Assembly: GCA_003415625.1 (NCBI GenBank)
Contig: PYIU01000002.1
Span: forward strand, 7,254,001 to 7,318,000
From: Aquanectria penicillioides
Lineage: Eukaryota > Ascomycota > Sordariomycetes > Hypocreales > Nectriaceae
Direction of reading: 5' to 3'
Length of the DNA stretch: 64,000 nucleotides
In this document: one piece after another, positions 1 to 12,934 of the stretch
Numbering within the stretch: the stretch's first letter is position 1
Layout of the letters: each line of letters opens with the position of its first letter
The notes under the pieces: generated by a model
What the model was told of the DNA's origin: nothing
Database searches by the model: none
The model's input: the letters and a program-made list of their open reading frames with translations, nothing else
Made by a program: the position numbers and the translations under genes

Positions 1-774
<774 letters not shown>

Positions 775-1107
775 TTTGTAGGAGGATCTTGGTAGAGTTT
801 ACCGCTGTAGAAGAGGAATTGGCTCTGTTTTTGCGTTACTTAGCCTATATATCCTGCGCTTCCCCCGTCAACTTGCTTTGCTCAACGCACCCGACTGCAG
901 CATCATGACCGAGATGGCTGATGCAAGACGAGATGCGAATGCATGCGGTCACGCTCATGATTGCCGGCAGCTAGCCGGTCGGGTTCATCTCTGCTGGGCC
1001 GGGTCATGTGGGGGAAATGGGGAACCGGAGAGTGGAGGGTTAGAGGGAATCAAAATTGTGTGTATTGCTTGGCTCCTAATGCACCAGATGCGGCACAGAC
1101 AATGCGA
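775..1107. other. Intergenic, 5' flank of the histidinol dehydrogenase gene and 3' flank of the SDR gene
   Basis: No coding region is seen. The first 100 bases are the likely promoter of the leftward histidinol dehydrogenase gene. Confidence 0.5.
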
Positions 1108-1896
1108 CTAATCCACGAACAAGCCACCGTTGACAAAGATATGCGTGCCATTCACCCACCCGGCCCGCTCCTCACACAGAAATGCAACGGCGTATGCAAC
1201 CTCCTCCGGCTTCCCCATTCGCTTCCCGGCAGGCGTTGCATCAATGGTCGGCTGGAGCACCTTCATGGCCTCCTCGCCAGCGGCTAGGAAACCTTCCGTC
1301 ATGGTGGGACCGGGGGACACGGCGTTCACCGTGCAGCCGTACTTGGGCGGGAGCTCCTTGGCCCAGCATCGGGTGAAGGAGTCGACCATGCCCTTGGTGC
1401 CGGCGTAGATGGTCTGCAGCGGCGGAGGCCCGCGAGCGCTCACGGAGCAGATGTTGACGATCCTCCCGCTGCCGTGGGGGAGATGCGGGAGAACCTGCTG
1501 TGTCATGAGGAATGGGCCGCGAGCATTGAGGTTGACCAGCGAGTTCCAATGGTCCAGGGTCTGCTCCTCCAACGGCAAGTTGACCGCCAGGGCAGCACAG
1601 TTGACAAGGATGTCGACTCGGCCGAATTCCCCGACAGTAGCGTCGACAAGCGCCTTTGGGCCATCAACGGTGCTCATGTCGGCGCAGACCGCTATCGACT
1701 TGGTGGGCAGGTTGGCAGCTGCTTTGTTACCTTCGGCAGATAGCGAGGGGAAGGGATAGTTGACCACGGTGTGGGCGCCACGCGAGGCCAGCTCCTTCGC
1801 AATGGCCAGCCCGATGCCGCTGTTGCTTCCCGTGACGATAGCCACTTTGCCGGCCAGAGTCTGCGACGCAGCGGGCGACAGGACGGTGGGGTCCAT
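1108..1896 (-). CDS. Short-chain dehydrogenase/reductase (SDR), classical type
   Basis: A single-exon protein of 262 aa, a normal size for a classical SDR that oxidises or reduces a small alcohol or ketone with NAD(P)H. It has the cofactor motif TGSNSGIG near the N terminus, the NCAA variant of the NNAG motif, the active-site serine in ICSVSARGP and the YAGTK catalytic Tyr-Lys pair. It ends with the conserved PEEVAYAVAFL and NGTHIFVNGG blocks. The start is ATG at 1894-1896. The open frame continues upstream through a Pro/Ser/Tyr-rich stretch, but no ATG is available there, so that part is read as promoter. The substrate cannot be told. It looks closest to the 3-oxoacyl-ACP reductase-like group. 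Confidence 0.85.
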   Translation of the reverse strand: MDPTVLSPAASQTLAGKVAIVTGSNSGIGLAIAKELASRGAHTVVNYPFPSLSAEGNKAAANLPTKSIAVCADMSTVDGPKALVDATVGEFGRVDILVNCAALAVNLPLEEQTLDHWNSLVNLNARGPFLMTQQVLPHLPHGSGRIVNICSVSARGPPPLQTIYAGTKGMVDSFTRCWAKELPPKYGCTVNAVSPGPTMTEGFLAAGEEAMKVLQPTIDATPAGKRMGKPEEVAYAVAFLCEERAGWVNGTHIFVNGGLFVD

Positions 1897-2749
1897 GACG
1901 GAGGATGACTTGTACGGCACGAATAGAGGCGGATATTGGGATTGGGATTGGGGTCGTGGAGGTGGCTGTGTGGGGTACGGGGACGGGGACGGGTACGGGC
2001 ACGGGGGCGGTGATGGGCCTCGAGATGCTCTTGTAAATGCCAATCCTTATATGGTGTTTTCACCTGGCAGTAGGCAGCGTGGCCCGGCTGCTAGTGAGCT
2101 GAGCCATCGAACAATGTTGACGCGGCAAACCGATCCCTCCCACGAGGCCGCAAGTTGGAGATCCAACGCTACGCCGCCTCCACGCTGCCCGTCGGTGGCG
2201 TCCCGTAGCGTTGCGCTGCGACTAACACGACACGAGGCGAGGCTTCGCAGCGACGGGATGTGGGAGACGACATCCGTTGCTCGCTTCCCCCGCACTTGTC
2301 GGCGCGGCGGACCACGAGCCGAAGGCCAAGGGAGCCAATGAACCGCCCGGGATGTGAATCCGGGGACGGGACTTGTCGTATTTCTGCACGGTTCCCCGGA
2401 TATCCTCGGTGGATCATTGAATATGGAGAGCATGGCGTGCCCGGCGGACGGGCAATGCTTTTGATTTGCGCTCTGTGGTGCTGTGCTGTGGTGGGGAAGA
2501 GGAGCCACGGCTGGCATCCATCTCATCTGCTTGGAGTCAGACCATGCATGTTCACGTGTGAGAAGCCGCCAAGGTGCTAGGATTTGAGATGGAGCATGGT
2601 CATGAAGCTTGATTCGACCGAAGCCGGATGCAGGATCACGATGCGTCGCAGGATGAAGCCATGGCACGGAAGCATCTCAGACATGTGTGGGTTCGGTCTT
2701 GTCAATTCGTCCGCCAGCGCCTCGCCTCTTGTCTATGAATGCTCCAAGT
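1897..2749. other. Intergenic with G-rich low-complexity promoter segment
   Basis: Positions about 1930-2010 on the + strand hold short G-tract repeats (GGGATT units, then GGGGAC and GGGTAC/GGGCAC units) directly upstream of the SDR start. No gene is seen. Overlapping open frames at 2047-2667 show no family features. Confidence 0.5.
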
Positions 2750-4651
2750 CTACTCGCCGACCTCCCGATCCTCATGCCAGTGAACCAGCCGCTCTATGAA
2801 GCCCCAATTCCATGTAACGTGCCTGATCTTCTTGCCGAAAAGGTAAAACACAACCCAGAAGACGATAACTCCGCCCGAGATGCCTGCCATTGCGCCAAAA
2901 GCCGCCTCGTAGCCGCTCTTGGCGATCCAAGGATTCGTGTAGAAGGAAAGTAGGAAGCCAAAGGCAGCTATCGCGGGAAAAAAAAGCCAAAATCAGCCAA
3001 TTGATCTTTGATCGTCGATGGGAGGGTAAAAGGACTCACACTTGAATGCAAATTGAGAAACCGTAATCTCACCAGCCACGGGCCGGTAAGCGTCGATTGT
3101 ATACACTAGGCTGATGTTGGTGGCCTGCACAATTGAAAAGTTCACTGCAAATAGCGGTCAGCGAGGAGAAACTCGAGCAATTGGTGAGATTGGAACAACT
3201 TACAGAGGCCAAGGCCGATCGTAGGGACGATCCAGTGAAGGGCTTTGCCAATCCCAACGCCATACAGGACAAGGGCTAGTGGGCCGGTGATCAGCGAGAC
3301 CATCATGGCAGGCAGACGCATCTCCGGCTCTCGAATACCACCGTTGCGCTTTGTAAAGTAGTCGGCGATCATGTCGCTCAGATGGCCGCCAAAAAAGACG
3401 CCAATAAGAGAGCTGACGAGAGATGCGCTGAAACAGAGGCCCGTCTGCCAGGTTTTGAAGCCGTAGACGGTGCTAAACGCGCTGGCGAAATTGGATGTGA
3501 TGGCCACAAGGAACCCAATGGTCACGGACATGACGAGGGTTGCCCACAGAACTGGAGGCAGAGCCAAGAGCACAATTGGCCGGACGAAGAGCTTAAGCAC
3601 ACTCTCGTTTGTGTAGGATCCGGTAAAGATGCGCAATTCCTGGACGTATGTGCGCTTACGTGGAGGAGCTGGTGCCCCTGCGGTAGCATTTTCAGAGTGC
3701 GCCACCTCAGCTTCCTCATTGCTCTTGGGGCCCTCAGATGTGCCCTCCTCATCAGATGCATCTCCGTTTTCGCTAGCTGTAGACGATCGCCGATATTGAG
3801 TTTCGGGAAGAGTAAAGAAGATGAGGATGGTGCAGCAACCGATGAGTGCTGTTGAGATGTAGTAGATGTAGCGCCAGTGCAGGCTGATGGTGATGAGTCC
3901 TGCGATGAGGATGCCACCGCCGACTCCGGCCGATAGTGAGGCTGTATAAACACTGCGAAACAAGACATTTTTTTTTTAGCCCAATGAATGGATGAGGTAG
4001 TGTAGAATGTCACTCACGCCATGATAGTGCCTCGTTCGTGGAGGAAGAAAATGTCGGAAATAGTCAACGGAGCCAGGCACTCGGCCGCGCCATTTGCAAG
4101 ACCCATGAATATTCGGGCGGCCAAAACACTACCATATGACGTGGGGGCTCCCGCCCACCCAGCGGTGGCTGTGTATAGCGCAAAGGTGAAGATGTATAGT
4201 GGTCGCCGTCCGAACTTGATCATAATGGGCATCCAGAACAGGTTACCCATGCCCTGGAGCAGGGCCGTGGTGGTGAAGAAGTAGGAGACCTTTGCAATGC
4301 TTCCATTGAGGTCGAGGTCGGAATCACCAAAGAAGTCTTGGGCGATTTGAACAATGGCGACTGTGGGCCCGGCAGCCAAGAAGTTGCTCAGGAAGATGGT
4401 GACGGAGACGAGTGCGGCAATGTATAGACGATACGCCTTGGACCTGGATACGAAGAGATTGGTACGTTAGCTATGGCGCCCCACGGAGCCTCTGATAGAG
4501 TCGCGCATTACCAGTTCAGAGGGTCATTGGGATCGTTGGTCGGGGTCGGGACCAAGATGATCTCGTTGGTCTCATGGTGGCGAAGCTGGACGTTGCCCAG
4601 CGTCCCCTTTTTCGGGATTTTTTCCTTGTCAAGGTCTGATGGAGGGGGCAT
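2750..4651 (-). CDS. MFS transporter (DHA1/HOL1-like)
   Basis: A 12-helix major facilitator superfamily permease of the plasma membrane, probably a proton antiporter for drugs or small organic solutes. The start is ATG at 4649-4651. The first exon ends in DPNDPLNW, the conserved lead-in to helix 1 in this group. I read four introns (near 4444-4508, 3957-4018, 3146-3205 and one just before the last exon), each with a GT donor and AG acceptor and frame continuity. Other marks are KFGRRPLYIFTFALY between helices 2 and 3, a long acidic/Ser-rich loop between helices 6 and 7, and a C-terminal exon ending HVTWNWGFIERLVHW. It is divergent from the BBE oxidase gene across about 850 bp, so the two may be co-regulated. 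The substrate is not inferable. Confidence 0.82.
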
Positions 4652-5505
4652 TGCTGCGGTGCGCCGAGAACAGGAACAGCGATTGAGCGATGCAAAGGCG
4701 ATAATTGGGGGGAGATTTTTGATGAGGAGTAAGAATGGGTGTGTCTTATTTCAAATTTAGCCGTGGCACCAGCCAATGCTGTGGAATGAGGCCTGGTGGT
4801 GGGAAGGTCGTTACAGTTATGGGGGAAACCTAGGCGAGATGTCGACGAGTCGAGTGGCAGCTCCAAACGAGCTGTGATTTCAGCCTCGCCTCGGTTCTCA
4901 GGCGTCGCAGGGTCCGGTCTCTGACTGCATAAGCTACAGTCTCGAGCTTGTGTGATGCACTGTCCGGCGCTGTGTCGTCTTGTCTTGTGTCTGCGTCGTG
5001 TTTGCGTCGTGTTTGCGTCGTGCAGTGTCGTCGTCCCTGTCGGGAGGCCACCTTGTTTTCGTCTCGCCGTGCATGAGCTGCTCCCTCGACCAGGGTCCCG
5101 GCTTCAGTGTGCCAGCCCACAGCCCGACATTGGTCGTCATGTGGCCACCCGACGCACCCGAAAAAGCTCGAGCGGAGACGGGACAAGTGGAGGATTAGTT
5201 ATGCTTTGTGTTGCGTTGCGGAGTGCGGAGACGGCAGACTGGGCCCATTTACCCCACGGGGACGGATCCTTCTCCCGGCCAGATTCGCTCTTCATATGGC
5301 TTCTCCCGGGCTTCTGATGTCAGTGCATCCTCGCATCTCTGCTCCTCAACTTGCTTAAAGGGGACCCGAGGCCGTTCCGCCAGTGTCCTTCTCCTGTTCA
5401 TCACTCTTCTGATTCGTCATCTTCGTGCTTGTTTACTCTATTAAGCTATTCAGCCAAAAAACGCTAAGCTTGTCTCCGCACCGGCACCGGCACCCGCACC
5501 GCACC
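4652..5505. promoter_or_regulatory. Shared divergent promoter region between MFS transporter and BBE oxidase
   Basis: An 854-bp gap between two divergent start codons. It contains an 11-bp tandem repeat (TGCGTCGTGTT, three near-perfect copies, 4992-5024) and a CACCGG-type repeat in the 5' leader of the oxidase (about 5480-5503). No coding region is supported. Confidence 0.5.
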
Positions 5506-7131
5506 ATGGCCAAAGACCTCCGCAGCATCACCCGGCCTGAGCTGCCACCCTCCTTTCCCATCATCTGGCAGGATAGCGTCGTCTATGAGCGTGCCCGCAT
5601 CGGCCGCGTCTTCAACTACCGCAGGCCCTCGCGCTATCCCCTTGCAGTAGTTGAGGCTACCACCGAGGGTCACATCGTCGAGGCGGTCCGCATCGCTAAT
5701 CAGCTCGGTTGCCGGGTATCTGTCCGATCTGGCGGCCACAGCTGGGCCGCGTGGAGTGTCAGAGATGACGCAATTCTCATTGATCTGGGCAAGTTCGTCC
5801 ATTTCAACCTGGACAAGGAGACTGGCATCCTTGAAGCCTCACCGTCCATGACCGGCAGGACGGTGAACCGGCTGTTGGACGCCCAGAACCGCATGTTCCC
5901 CGGAGGACATTGCCCAGACGTTGCCCTGGGAGGATTTCTCCTGCAAGGAGGCATGGGCTGGAATTGCAGGGTGAGAAGGCTTGATGCGCCAAGTTTGAGG
6001 ACCTTGTTGCCGTTCACGAAACTAACTGCTTTCTAGAACTGGGGATTTGCTTGCCAGCGAGTGCTGGCCATTGATGTAGTAACAGCTGACGGTGAAAAGT
6101 TGCATTGTGATGAAAAAGAAAACAGCGATCTCTTCTGGGCGGCTCGTGGTGCAGGACCAGGTAAGAAGATCGCAGTCCGTCCTATGCAGTTCAAGCGTTG
6201 AATGCTCACAACGGGAAAACAGGATTCCCTGCCATTGTGACTCGATTTTACCTTCAGACAATTCCCAAGTTTACTCACATGAAGTCCTCTGCGTATATTT
6301 ACGAGAAGAAGGACTACCGCAAAGCATTGGAATGGATTGTGGGGGTAAGAATTCCAAACTCGCCTGCCCTGCTAGAATCTCATATTGATGCCACAACTCG
6401 TGTAGATCACCCCAGGCTACGACACCAGCACGGAGATTGTTGCGGTTGGCAATCACATCCCCGGACGGACCGGGGGACATATTACCATCCTCTTTGTAAC
6501 AATGAAGAACAGCGAGGAAGAGGCACTAGCCGCTCTGCGGCCTGCACACGATTCTGCGCCTCCAGGCCATGTGATATCGTGGTTTGCCAAGGAGACGTCA
6601 ATTGCTCAGGAGTACGATGACCAACACGCGGCCAACCCCAACGGCCACAGATATGCCGTTGACAACGGCTACGTAAACAATGACTCAGATGTCATCTCAG
6701 TCATGGAGAGGGCATTTACCACGCTGCCCACGGAAAAGTCGTTTGCATTGTGGTATGCCATGAGCCCAGCGTCACGCTTCACAACTACCCAGGGCACAAT
6801 GAAGGACATGGCACTATCAATGCAATCTGACCACTACTTTGCAACATACACAGTCTGGGAGAACGAATCAGACGACAGACGTTGCCAATCCTGGCTTCGG
6901 GAAATCTTTGCGCACGCGCAGCCCCATCTGGCAGGATCTTATCTGGGAGACGCTGACTTCCAGGTCCGGAACTCGCAGTTCTGGGGCGAGGAGCAGGGTA
7001 AGAAGCTGATGGAGATTAGGAAGCAGCGAGACCCCAATGGGGTGGTCGCAGGGTACCTGGACAAAGGCGACCAGAGCGGTGTTCAGGGTCTGAGCAATGA
7101 GAATGAGTGGCATGCAAAGACCAAGATCTGA
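5506..7131 (+). CDS. Berberine-bridge-type FAD-linked oxidase
   Basis: A FAD-binding PCMH/BBE-family oxidoreductase, 478 aa. Exons are 5506-5970, 6037-6160, 6223-6344 and 6406-7131, with consistent phases and standard GT-AG introns. His78 in RSGGHSW is the family's covalent FAD anchor. Cys136 in GGHCPDVALGGF sits where bicovalent members such as glucooligosaccharide oxidase carry their second cysteinyl link, so bicovalent flavinylation is likely (inference). The C-terminal BBE block is present in variant form (NSQFWGEEQGKKLMEIRKQR then DPNGVV). No signal peptide is visible, unlike many secreted family members, so a cytosolic or peroxisomal site is plausible. These enzymes oxidise sugars, amino acids or secondary-metabolite intermediates. 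The pairing with a divergent MFS transporter suggests detoxification or metabolite production. Confidence 0.9.
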
Positions 7132-9908
7132 GCTCCCCATCAAATCCTGCCACGGGCAGTACCATGTTTGTACCATGTTCTGTACTAACGATAGAGGTTA
7201 AGAAGATACGCGTCATTATTTTTTCCTGTCACACTCATTTGTCACACTCATTTTTGTCTTGCGTTGTTTTTTTTGTTTCTTGATCTTCTTTTTCTGTCCT
7301 CTTTTTGTCCTTCCTGTCCTATCTGACCTTGTCCACTCCTTTCGACACGCAATACTCACCCTAGTCCATCATTTATTGACATACACAAGACTGCTGCGAG
7401 AACTGTTGGACCAAGCTGAAATGCCTCGCGAATGATCTGATTTTGCACACCAAGTCTACTGACCCCTACAGGCGCGTCATCATCACCTGAACCAGAGCCC
7501 CCCCCCCCCCCCCCTGTGTTGCATGCATGTCCATATGGCCTTTCATCTTTGGTTGGCAAGGGTGGCTGACACGACGACGACGGTGGCGAGGGCACAACTG
7601 GGAGCGGGCATAAAAAAAAATTTACAGTGTGCATGCATTGCATGGATAATTATGTCTGGTTAGTTGCCGAAACATGGTACCGAAGAGCTTGGGGGATGGA
7701 TGGGATGGCAGCTTGGGGGACTGGATATCTAGCAGGCCGCTTTTTCGTCTGTAGCGATCATCGTTTGATAATACGATTTGCAATACTTCTTCACTCGTTC
7801 AACTCTTGACCCATAATTTTTCTGACATGGCCAACTCCAAAATGAATTTTGATCTCAGCTACTAGAGGATTGAGGTTAGGGCGTGCACAAAGACAAAGGC
7901 GCCGGAACGCTGGACACTTGTGTCTCGGGACCTCCCCCACATCCCGTTGGTTGTTTGCCCCAGTTGTGGCACACACTCGGACAGGGGATGGCAGCCAATC
8001 CCTCTTCTTTCCCAGGTGAGGGGGAGGCGCTGTTAAGGTCCTGGCAGTCGAGCTCGGCTTTGAGCTGGCGTGCGAGGCTAGCGCGGACGAGTTGATGCGA
8101 ACTGCAGTGATCGCCAGAGCGCTTTGAGAAGTGTTGAGCCGTGAGGGGTCGCAATGGAAGGGGGAATGGGAACAGGGGGGGGGGGGGGGGAGAAGACGGA
8201 GGCGAGACTCTGGAGAGAAACTTTTTGGGGGAATAGAGTCCAAATGCTTCGACCACCATGAATGAATGGACACGCGTCTTGCAAATTGTAAATGACGACG
8301 ACAATGTGAGATGCGACGAACTTACAACTTCTGGATGGATGGCATGGAATCTTGGGATGAAGCAGCTCATCAGCCGCTGACCAAGAAAACAGGGGAGGCA
8401 TTGAATCCCATCTTGGATCCCTGCTCGATTCACAAGATCTGAAGTGATGAAGATGGTGATCTAACAGGAATCTGCGAAATCCCCCGGGTCGCTGGGGTCT
8501 CTGATGTCGGGTTCCGTTATAAACCCGGTTGATTATCTGCCGAGGTTTTTATTGGGTTCTTCTTGGCCTTCAATGGAGACTGATAAACTACTCAAGCTTA
8601 ACAAACAATACAGAAGCCAATACTGAAAGGGCGTTTCAAAGTATCATGGCCAAACATATACGAGGGTTTCTTCTGTAACATCCAGAGCAACCACCACGAC
8701 AGTCCCCAACTCTCCTCCGAGCCGTGAGGGGGCAGGTCTCAAGAGCCCTAGTTTTGGCCTTTCCATTTCTAATCAAGCTAGAAAATGTGTAGGAACGCAC
8801 GTGGACGTAACAGGGGCCCTTTCACTCATGTCATGGTGGTTTTTGCCTCCCACCTGCAGGCAGGTCGAAGCTGGCCAAGGACGCTTTCCCCGAACCCGTC
8901 CCCGCAATCGTCCCCATGAAAAGAGGGCTGTCATCGACGCCCCCATGGGGTAGAGGACGCGCGGACGTTGACCAACAGGGCGTGAAGCAGGACTTGAGAC
9001 CCGCCACAGGGCCTCTGAAGCCAAAGGGTCCCCTGGACTGCCGCAGGGTAGCCTGCCCTCGCACCACCAGCGGACCGCGAGACCCCAGAAGTCCCCCAGG
9101 GCCCCTCCCTCTGAGATGTAGATAGCCGTTGGGCCAGAGGCAGATCTGGTCGGCAGCAAGCCGTCCGAGCACGGAGACGATGATGGCCCCATGGACGACC
9201 CGTATGTACGACGGCAACACCAGGGCGCCAGGACAGGCAGGACAAGCCTGGGCTCGCCTGGCCACGACGGCGACTGAAGCCCTGTGGAAGCCCTGGGCCC
9301 TGGCGGGAACCCTGGCGGAAACCCTGGCGTGCGTACCCCATGATGGCCATCTCCGAGACGCTTAAGGTTGATCTTGAATGGCCCATGCCCGCGAGAGCTG
9401 CAAGTGCCGTCGATTTCGTCGTCCTTGCCGGGGGTGTCCTTCGGGGGGGGCGGCTGCGCGGGGGAGCACTCACAGACGCCATAGGCTAGCCCACGGCGAC
9501 TCGTGAATAGTGACGGTGCTGGTTGGACGCCCCGAAGCCCATAAACCCCGCATAATCTCACGGGGTTCCGGGGGGGGGTAGAGTCAGAGGCCCAGAGCCA
9601 GACCAATCTACCAGGTTAGCCGAAGGCGGAACGCGGGGAAGCGAGCATGGAGAGATGGAGAACTGCGGCCAAGGGAAGCCAAGCAAGCCAAGGGCACGCA
9701 GTGGACATGGGGCCAAAAGGGAGAGCGCGGAGGCGTCAAAACGGGGTTGTGGATGGGCCCGTTTCGACATACATACAAAGTCTAGCCCGCCGACTGTCCG
9801 TTTAAACCCGCGCTAGAGGCGACTCTCGAGCTTCGCATATCCATATCAACGACCGACTCTTCGTCTGTCCCGAGTCTGTTCCACACACTCTCCCTCCCTC
9901 CGAGCACC
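7132..9908. other. Gene-poor interval with homopolymer runs and a GC-rich block
   Basis: The 3' flank of the oxidase gene has a T-rich stretch and a direct repeat of TGTCACACTCATT at about 7226-7252. A run of 17 C lies at 7498-7514 and a run of 16 G at 8175-8190. From about 8,800 to 9,780 the base composition becomes strongly GC-rich, and several frames stay open on the minus strand (longest 8773-9606) without recognisable motifs. I regard these frames as a by-product of composition. The promoter of the regulator at 9909 lies at the right end. Confidence 0.5.
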
Positions 9909-12900
9909 ATGGCGGACACAATGGAGCCGTCCACGCAGCAGCAGCAGCAGCAAAAGTCGCCAGGCCAGGGCCTTTTCCAGTGCTCGGCCTGCCAGCGCAC
10001 CTTCACGCGAGTCGACCATCTCGCACGCCATGTCCGTAGCCGTGAGTTCAACTCCAAGTCTTCACTCCACATAAGCCAGCGTCATGGTTCTAATCCACGG
10101 CGGTATAGATCTGCAGGAACGGCCTTTTCAGTGTCAGACATGTAACAAGACCTTCGGCCGCCCGTATGTTGAACTCACCTGTCCCCCAAAAGCCCCTTCC
10201 CATGCAAATGCGCTGGATTTGAGCATCGTCACATCTGACTCCGCTCTCAAGAGACCTGCTCAAGAGACACTCTGCCTGCCATGAGGGCGAGGAAAAGACC
10301 GGCAAGCGACAGAAGCGCCATCACCACCAGTCTCTTAGAGTGTCGCAGGCCTGCAAGCCTTGCGCCGCGGCCAAGCTCAAGTGCGATGACGAGAAGCCCT
10401 GTGGGCGCTGCCTCCAGAGAGGCATTACATGTACGTCCGAAGCACGCGACACCATCAAAGTGTCGAGGAGCGAGACGTCGCAGTCTGGTAAGATATCCTT
10501 TTTTCATTTCAATTTTTTTTTTAGCTCTTTCCCCTATCTTCCTTTTTCTCCCGATCAGTGATTCGATGCCTCGTCATCCCCGGCTGTTGAGTCGTCACTA
10601 ACAAACGTCAACTAGATAATGGCGTGTCCCCGTCCGCGCCGCAGGCGAGCAACGAGTCGGCAGTTATCGGAGTCGCTGTCGACTCGGTTGATCAGGTCGC
10701 GACGCTGCCAACTCCAAACTCAATGATTCGAAGTGAGACCTTGCATCTCAAATACATCATCTTTCGTTTTCTTACTGACGCTTCCATTCGCAGCTCACTC
10801 TTCAGCACCTCTGCCGCTTCCAACTACCTCACCATTTGACTTTCAAGAACACCACATGTCGGGATTCCTCAAGGGCGTAATGACACCGCAACTGACTGAC
10901 GGCTCATGCGCCTACTCATCTCCCACCTGGGCAGACGTCAATGCCGGATTTGGCACTCGTGGCCTCCTGGACTTTACAATTGAGGGAGGCTTCGATTTCA
11001 ACGACGCAGACTTTGGCTTCATTGATCAGCTCTGCAGCGACCCGCACAGCTTGGACAGCCACCAACAACCAATGCTTGCGCACGCTCTCGACGCCTTGGG
11101 AGTCGACAACCCCAAGAAGCATGTTGCGCTGGGAGCCGAAGCCTACAAGAGGTCGTCATTAAGTGTCTGGGAGCCGACGCAGGAGGATTCTATTTCAGCA
11201 GAACTCGAAGACTTGTCAGCTCTCGGGACCGATCATGGGTCTCCCGAAACCCAACCACCACTGAATGAGCACTGTCTGCGGGATAGACTCAGCCGCCCGA
11301 CAAGAGACAAATTTCTGGGCATGATACTAAATCATTGCCGCTTAGAAAAGGCGCATTTCGCGATCAAGGCTTTTCCAACGCCAGAAGTGCTCGACGACCT
11401 ACTCCAAGGATTCTTTTTCCATCACCGCAACCAAACCGACTCCTACATTCATATCCCGTCTTTTCGGCCCAACGAGATGAGGCCAGAGCTTTTAGGTGCT
11501 CTTATTGCAACAGGCGCCGTCATGACCGACATCACATCTGTTCACAAACTGGGATTTGCCATCCAAGAAGCTGTACGCATCACATTACCATCCATGTTTG
11601 AGGAGTCCAACGCAAGAACTCGACAGCTGTGGGCCATCCAGACATTCATGACGGAGATTGAGATTGGCCTCTGGAGTGGCATCAAGCGGAAAACGGAGAT
11701 TGCAGAGAGCCATACTCAGACTTTATATACGGTATGGTATTATTCTTTGTGAAAAGGAATGGCTAGCTGACTTGAACAACAGATGTTAAGGCGAGGCGGT
11801 CGATTTCGAAGACCCAACAGGCAGCCATTAGCTCCCCTGCCCCAGGATAGCGGCAAGCTCCTGCACAGAAAGTGGCTCGAGTGGGTGGAACAAGAAAGCT
11901 TCAAGCGACTTGTCTTCCACGCATTTATCGTGGACGCACAGACGAGCATGGCTTTGCTCACCAACCCCGTCATATCTTTTGCTGAACTCGCCACGCCATT
12001 ACCACACTCCCAAGAGTTGTGGGCAGCCGAGGATGCTGAGCAGTGGAAGAACATCTACCTAAGCAGGCCAAGAGCGCACGACCGTCATTTTAGTCTTGTC
12101 GATTTCCTGCGAGATCCCATCGAGATTCCAGACGATTGCGACGTTCACCTATTCCGACTTGTCATCCTCCACGGCATCTGGGGGATGATCTGGCAACACT
12201 CCCAGGTCGTCTCGACGATAAAACGGCCAGGTCATTCAGACCCAGCAGCCGCGCTTCGACACCAAGACCTGATCAAGACACTCCATCATTTCCGAATGAA
12301 CATCTCGGGGCATCCGGAGCCGCCATCCGCAGAGACTATGCTGATTCTTGAGCTTCTTCTCATGTACCTTCACATGTCTCTTGAAGAAATCGAATTCTTT
12401 GCCGGGAAGGGCGATCTAGAAGACGCTCGTCGCGTTTTACCCTCGCTCCAACGATGGGTTGATGGGCCCGAATCACGCCAGGCCATCTGGCACGCGGGCC
12501 AAGTCATTCGCGCTGCAAGGAGATTTCAGCCTAGACATATCCGTGGGTTCTTCGCAATTGCAGTTTACCATGCCAGCCTTGCTCTATGGGCCTACAGCAT
12601 TATTTCTCTCGCCAACGGGATGCAGACTGAATTAACAATGGAACATCCGGCCTCTCACTCGGTCTGTCTTGATGGACCAGACTCTCCGGCCGTGCAACGT
12701 TTCGTAACACTTGGGAAGGGCATCCCAAGCATTTCATATCCCCAAATTACCGACACAACAACGATAACCATCGTCCCTCTCTCAAACCAGGAGGCAGTCA
12801 TCAGTGCGGTATTGGATATACTGCAGGGAAACTTTCCATGCAGGCTCCAAGTTGAAACCGCCCCACCTCTATTAGAAAATCTGAAACAATTGCTCCAAGA

Positions 12901-12934
12901 TTTAGGAAGAGCAGCCCTGAGCGTGAAAATGTAG
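9909..12934 (+). CDS. Transcription factor with two C2H2 fingers fused to a Zn2Cys6 cluster
   Basis: A nuclear DNA-binding regulator, 876 aa, encoded by six exons: 9909-10041, 10109-10163, 10252-10487, 10616-10732, 10794-11731 and 11783-12934 (sum divisible by three). After a polyQ tract (residues 10-15), finger 1 uses C25, C28, H41, H45 and finger 2 uses C53, C56, H69, H73. The Zn2Cys6 cluster has C97, C100, C107, C113, C116, C123 in canonical spacing, preceded by a basic/His segment. The C-terminal two thirds match the fungal-specific/C2H2-associated regulatory domain in general character (helical, with LWAIQTFMTEIEIGLWSG). The two finger types are joined only after splicing. It is convergent with the sugar transporter at 13224-15599, which might be a target (inference). 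Confidence 0.87.

Noticed and set aside
1897..2043. N-terminal Pro/Tyr-rich extension of the SDR
   Set aside because: The extension has no ATG and is encoded by low-complexity promoter repeats; the SDR fold starts properly at 1896.
8773..9606. 277-codon minus-strand open frame
   Set aside because: It lies in a GC-rich block where several overlapping frames are open, has no recognisable motif and has a low-complexity Pro/Gly/Ser/Arg composition.
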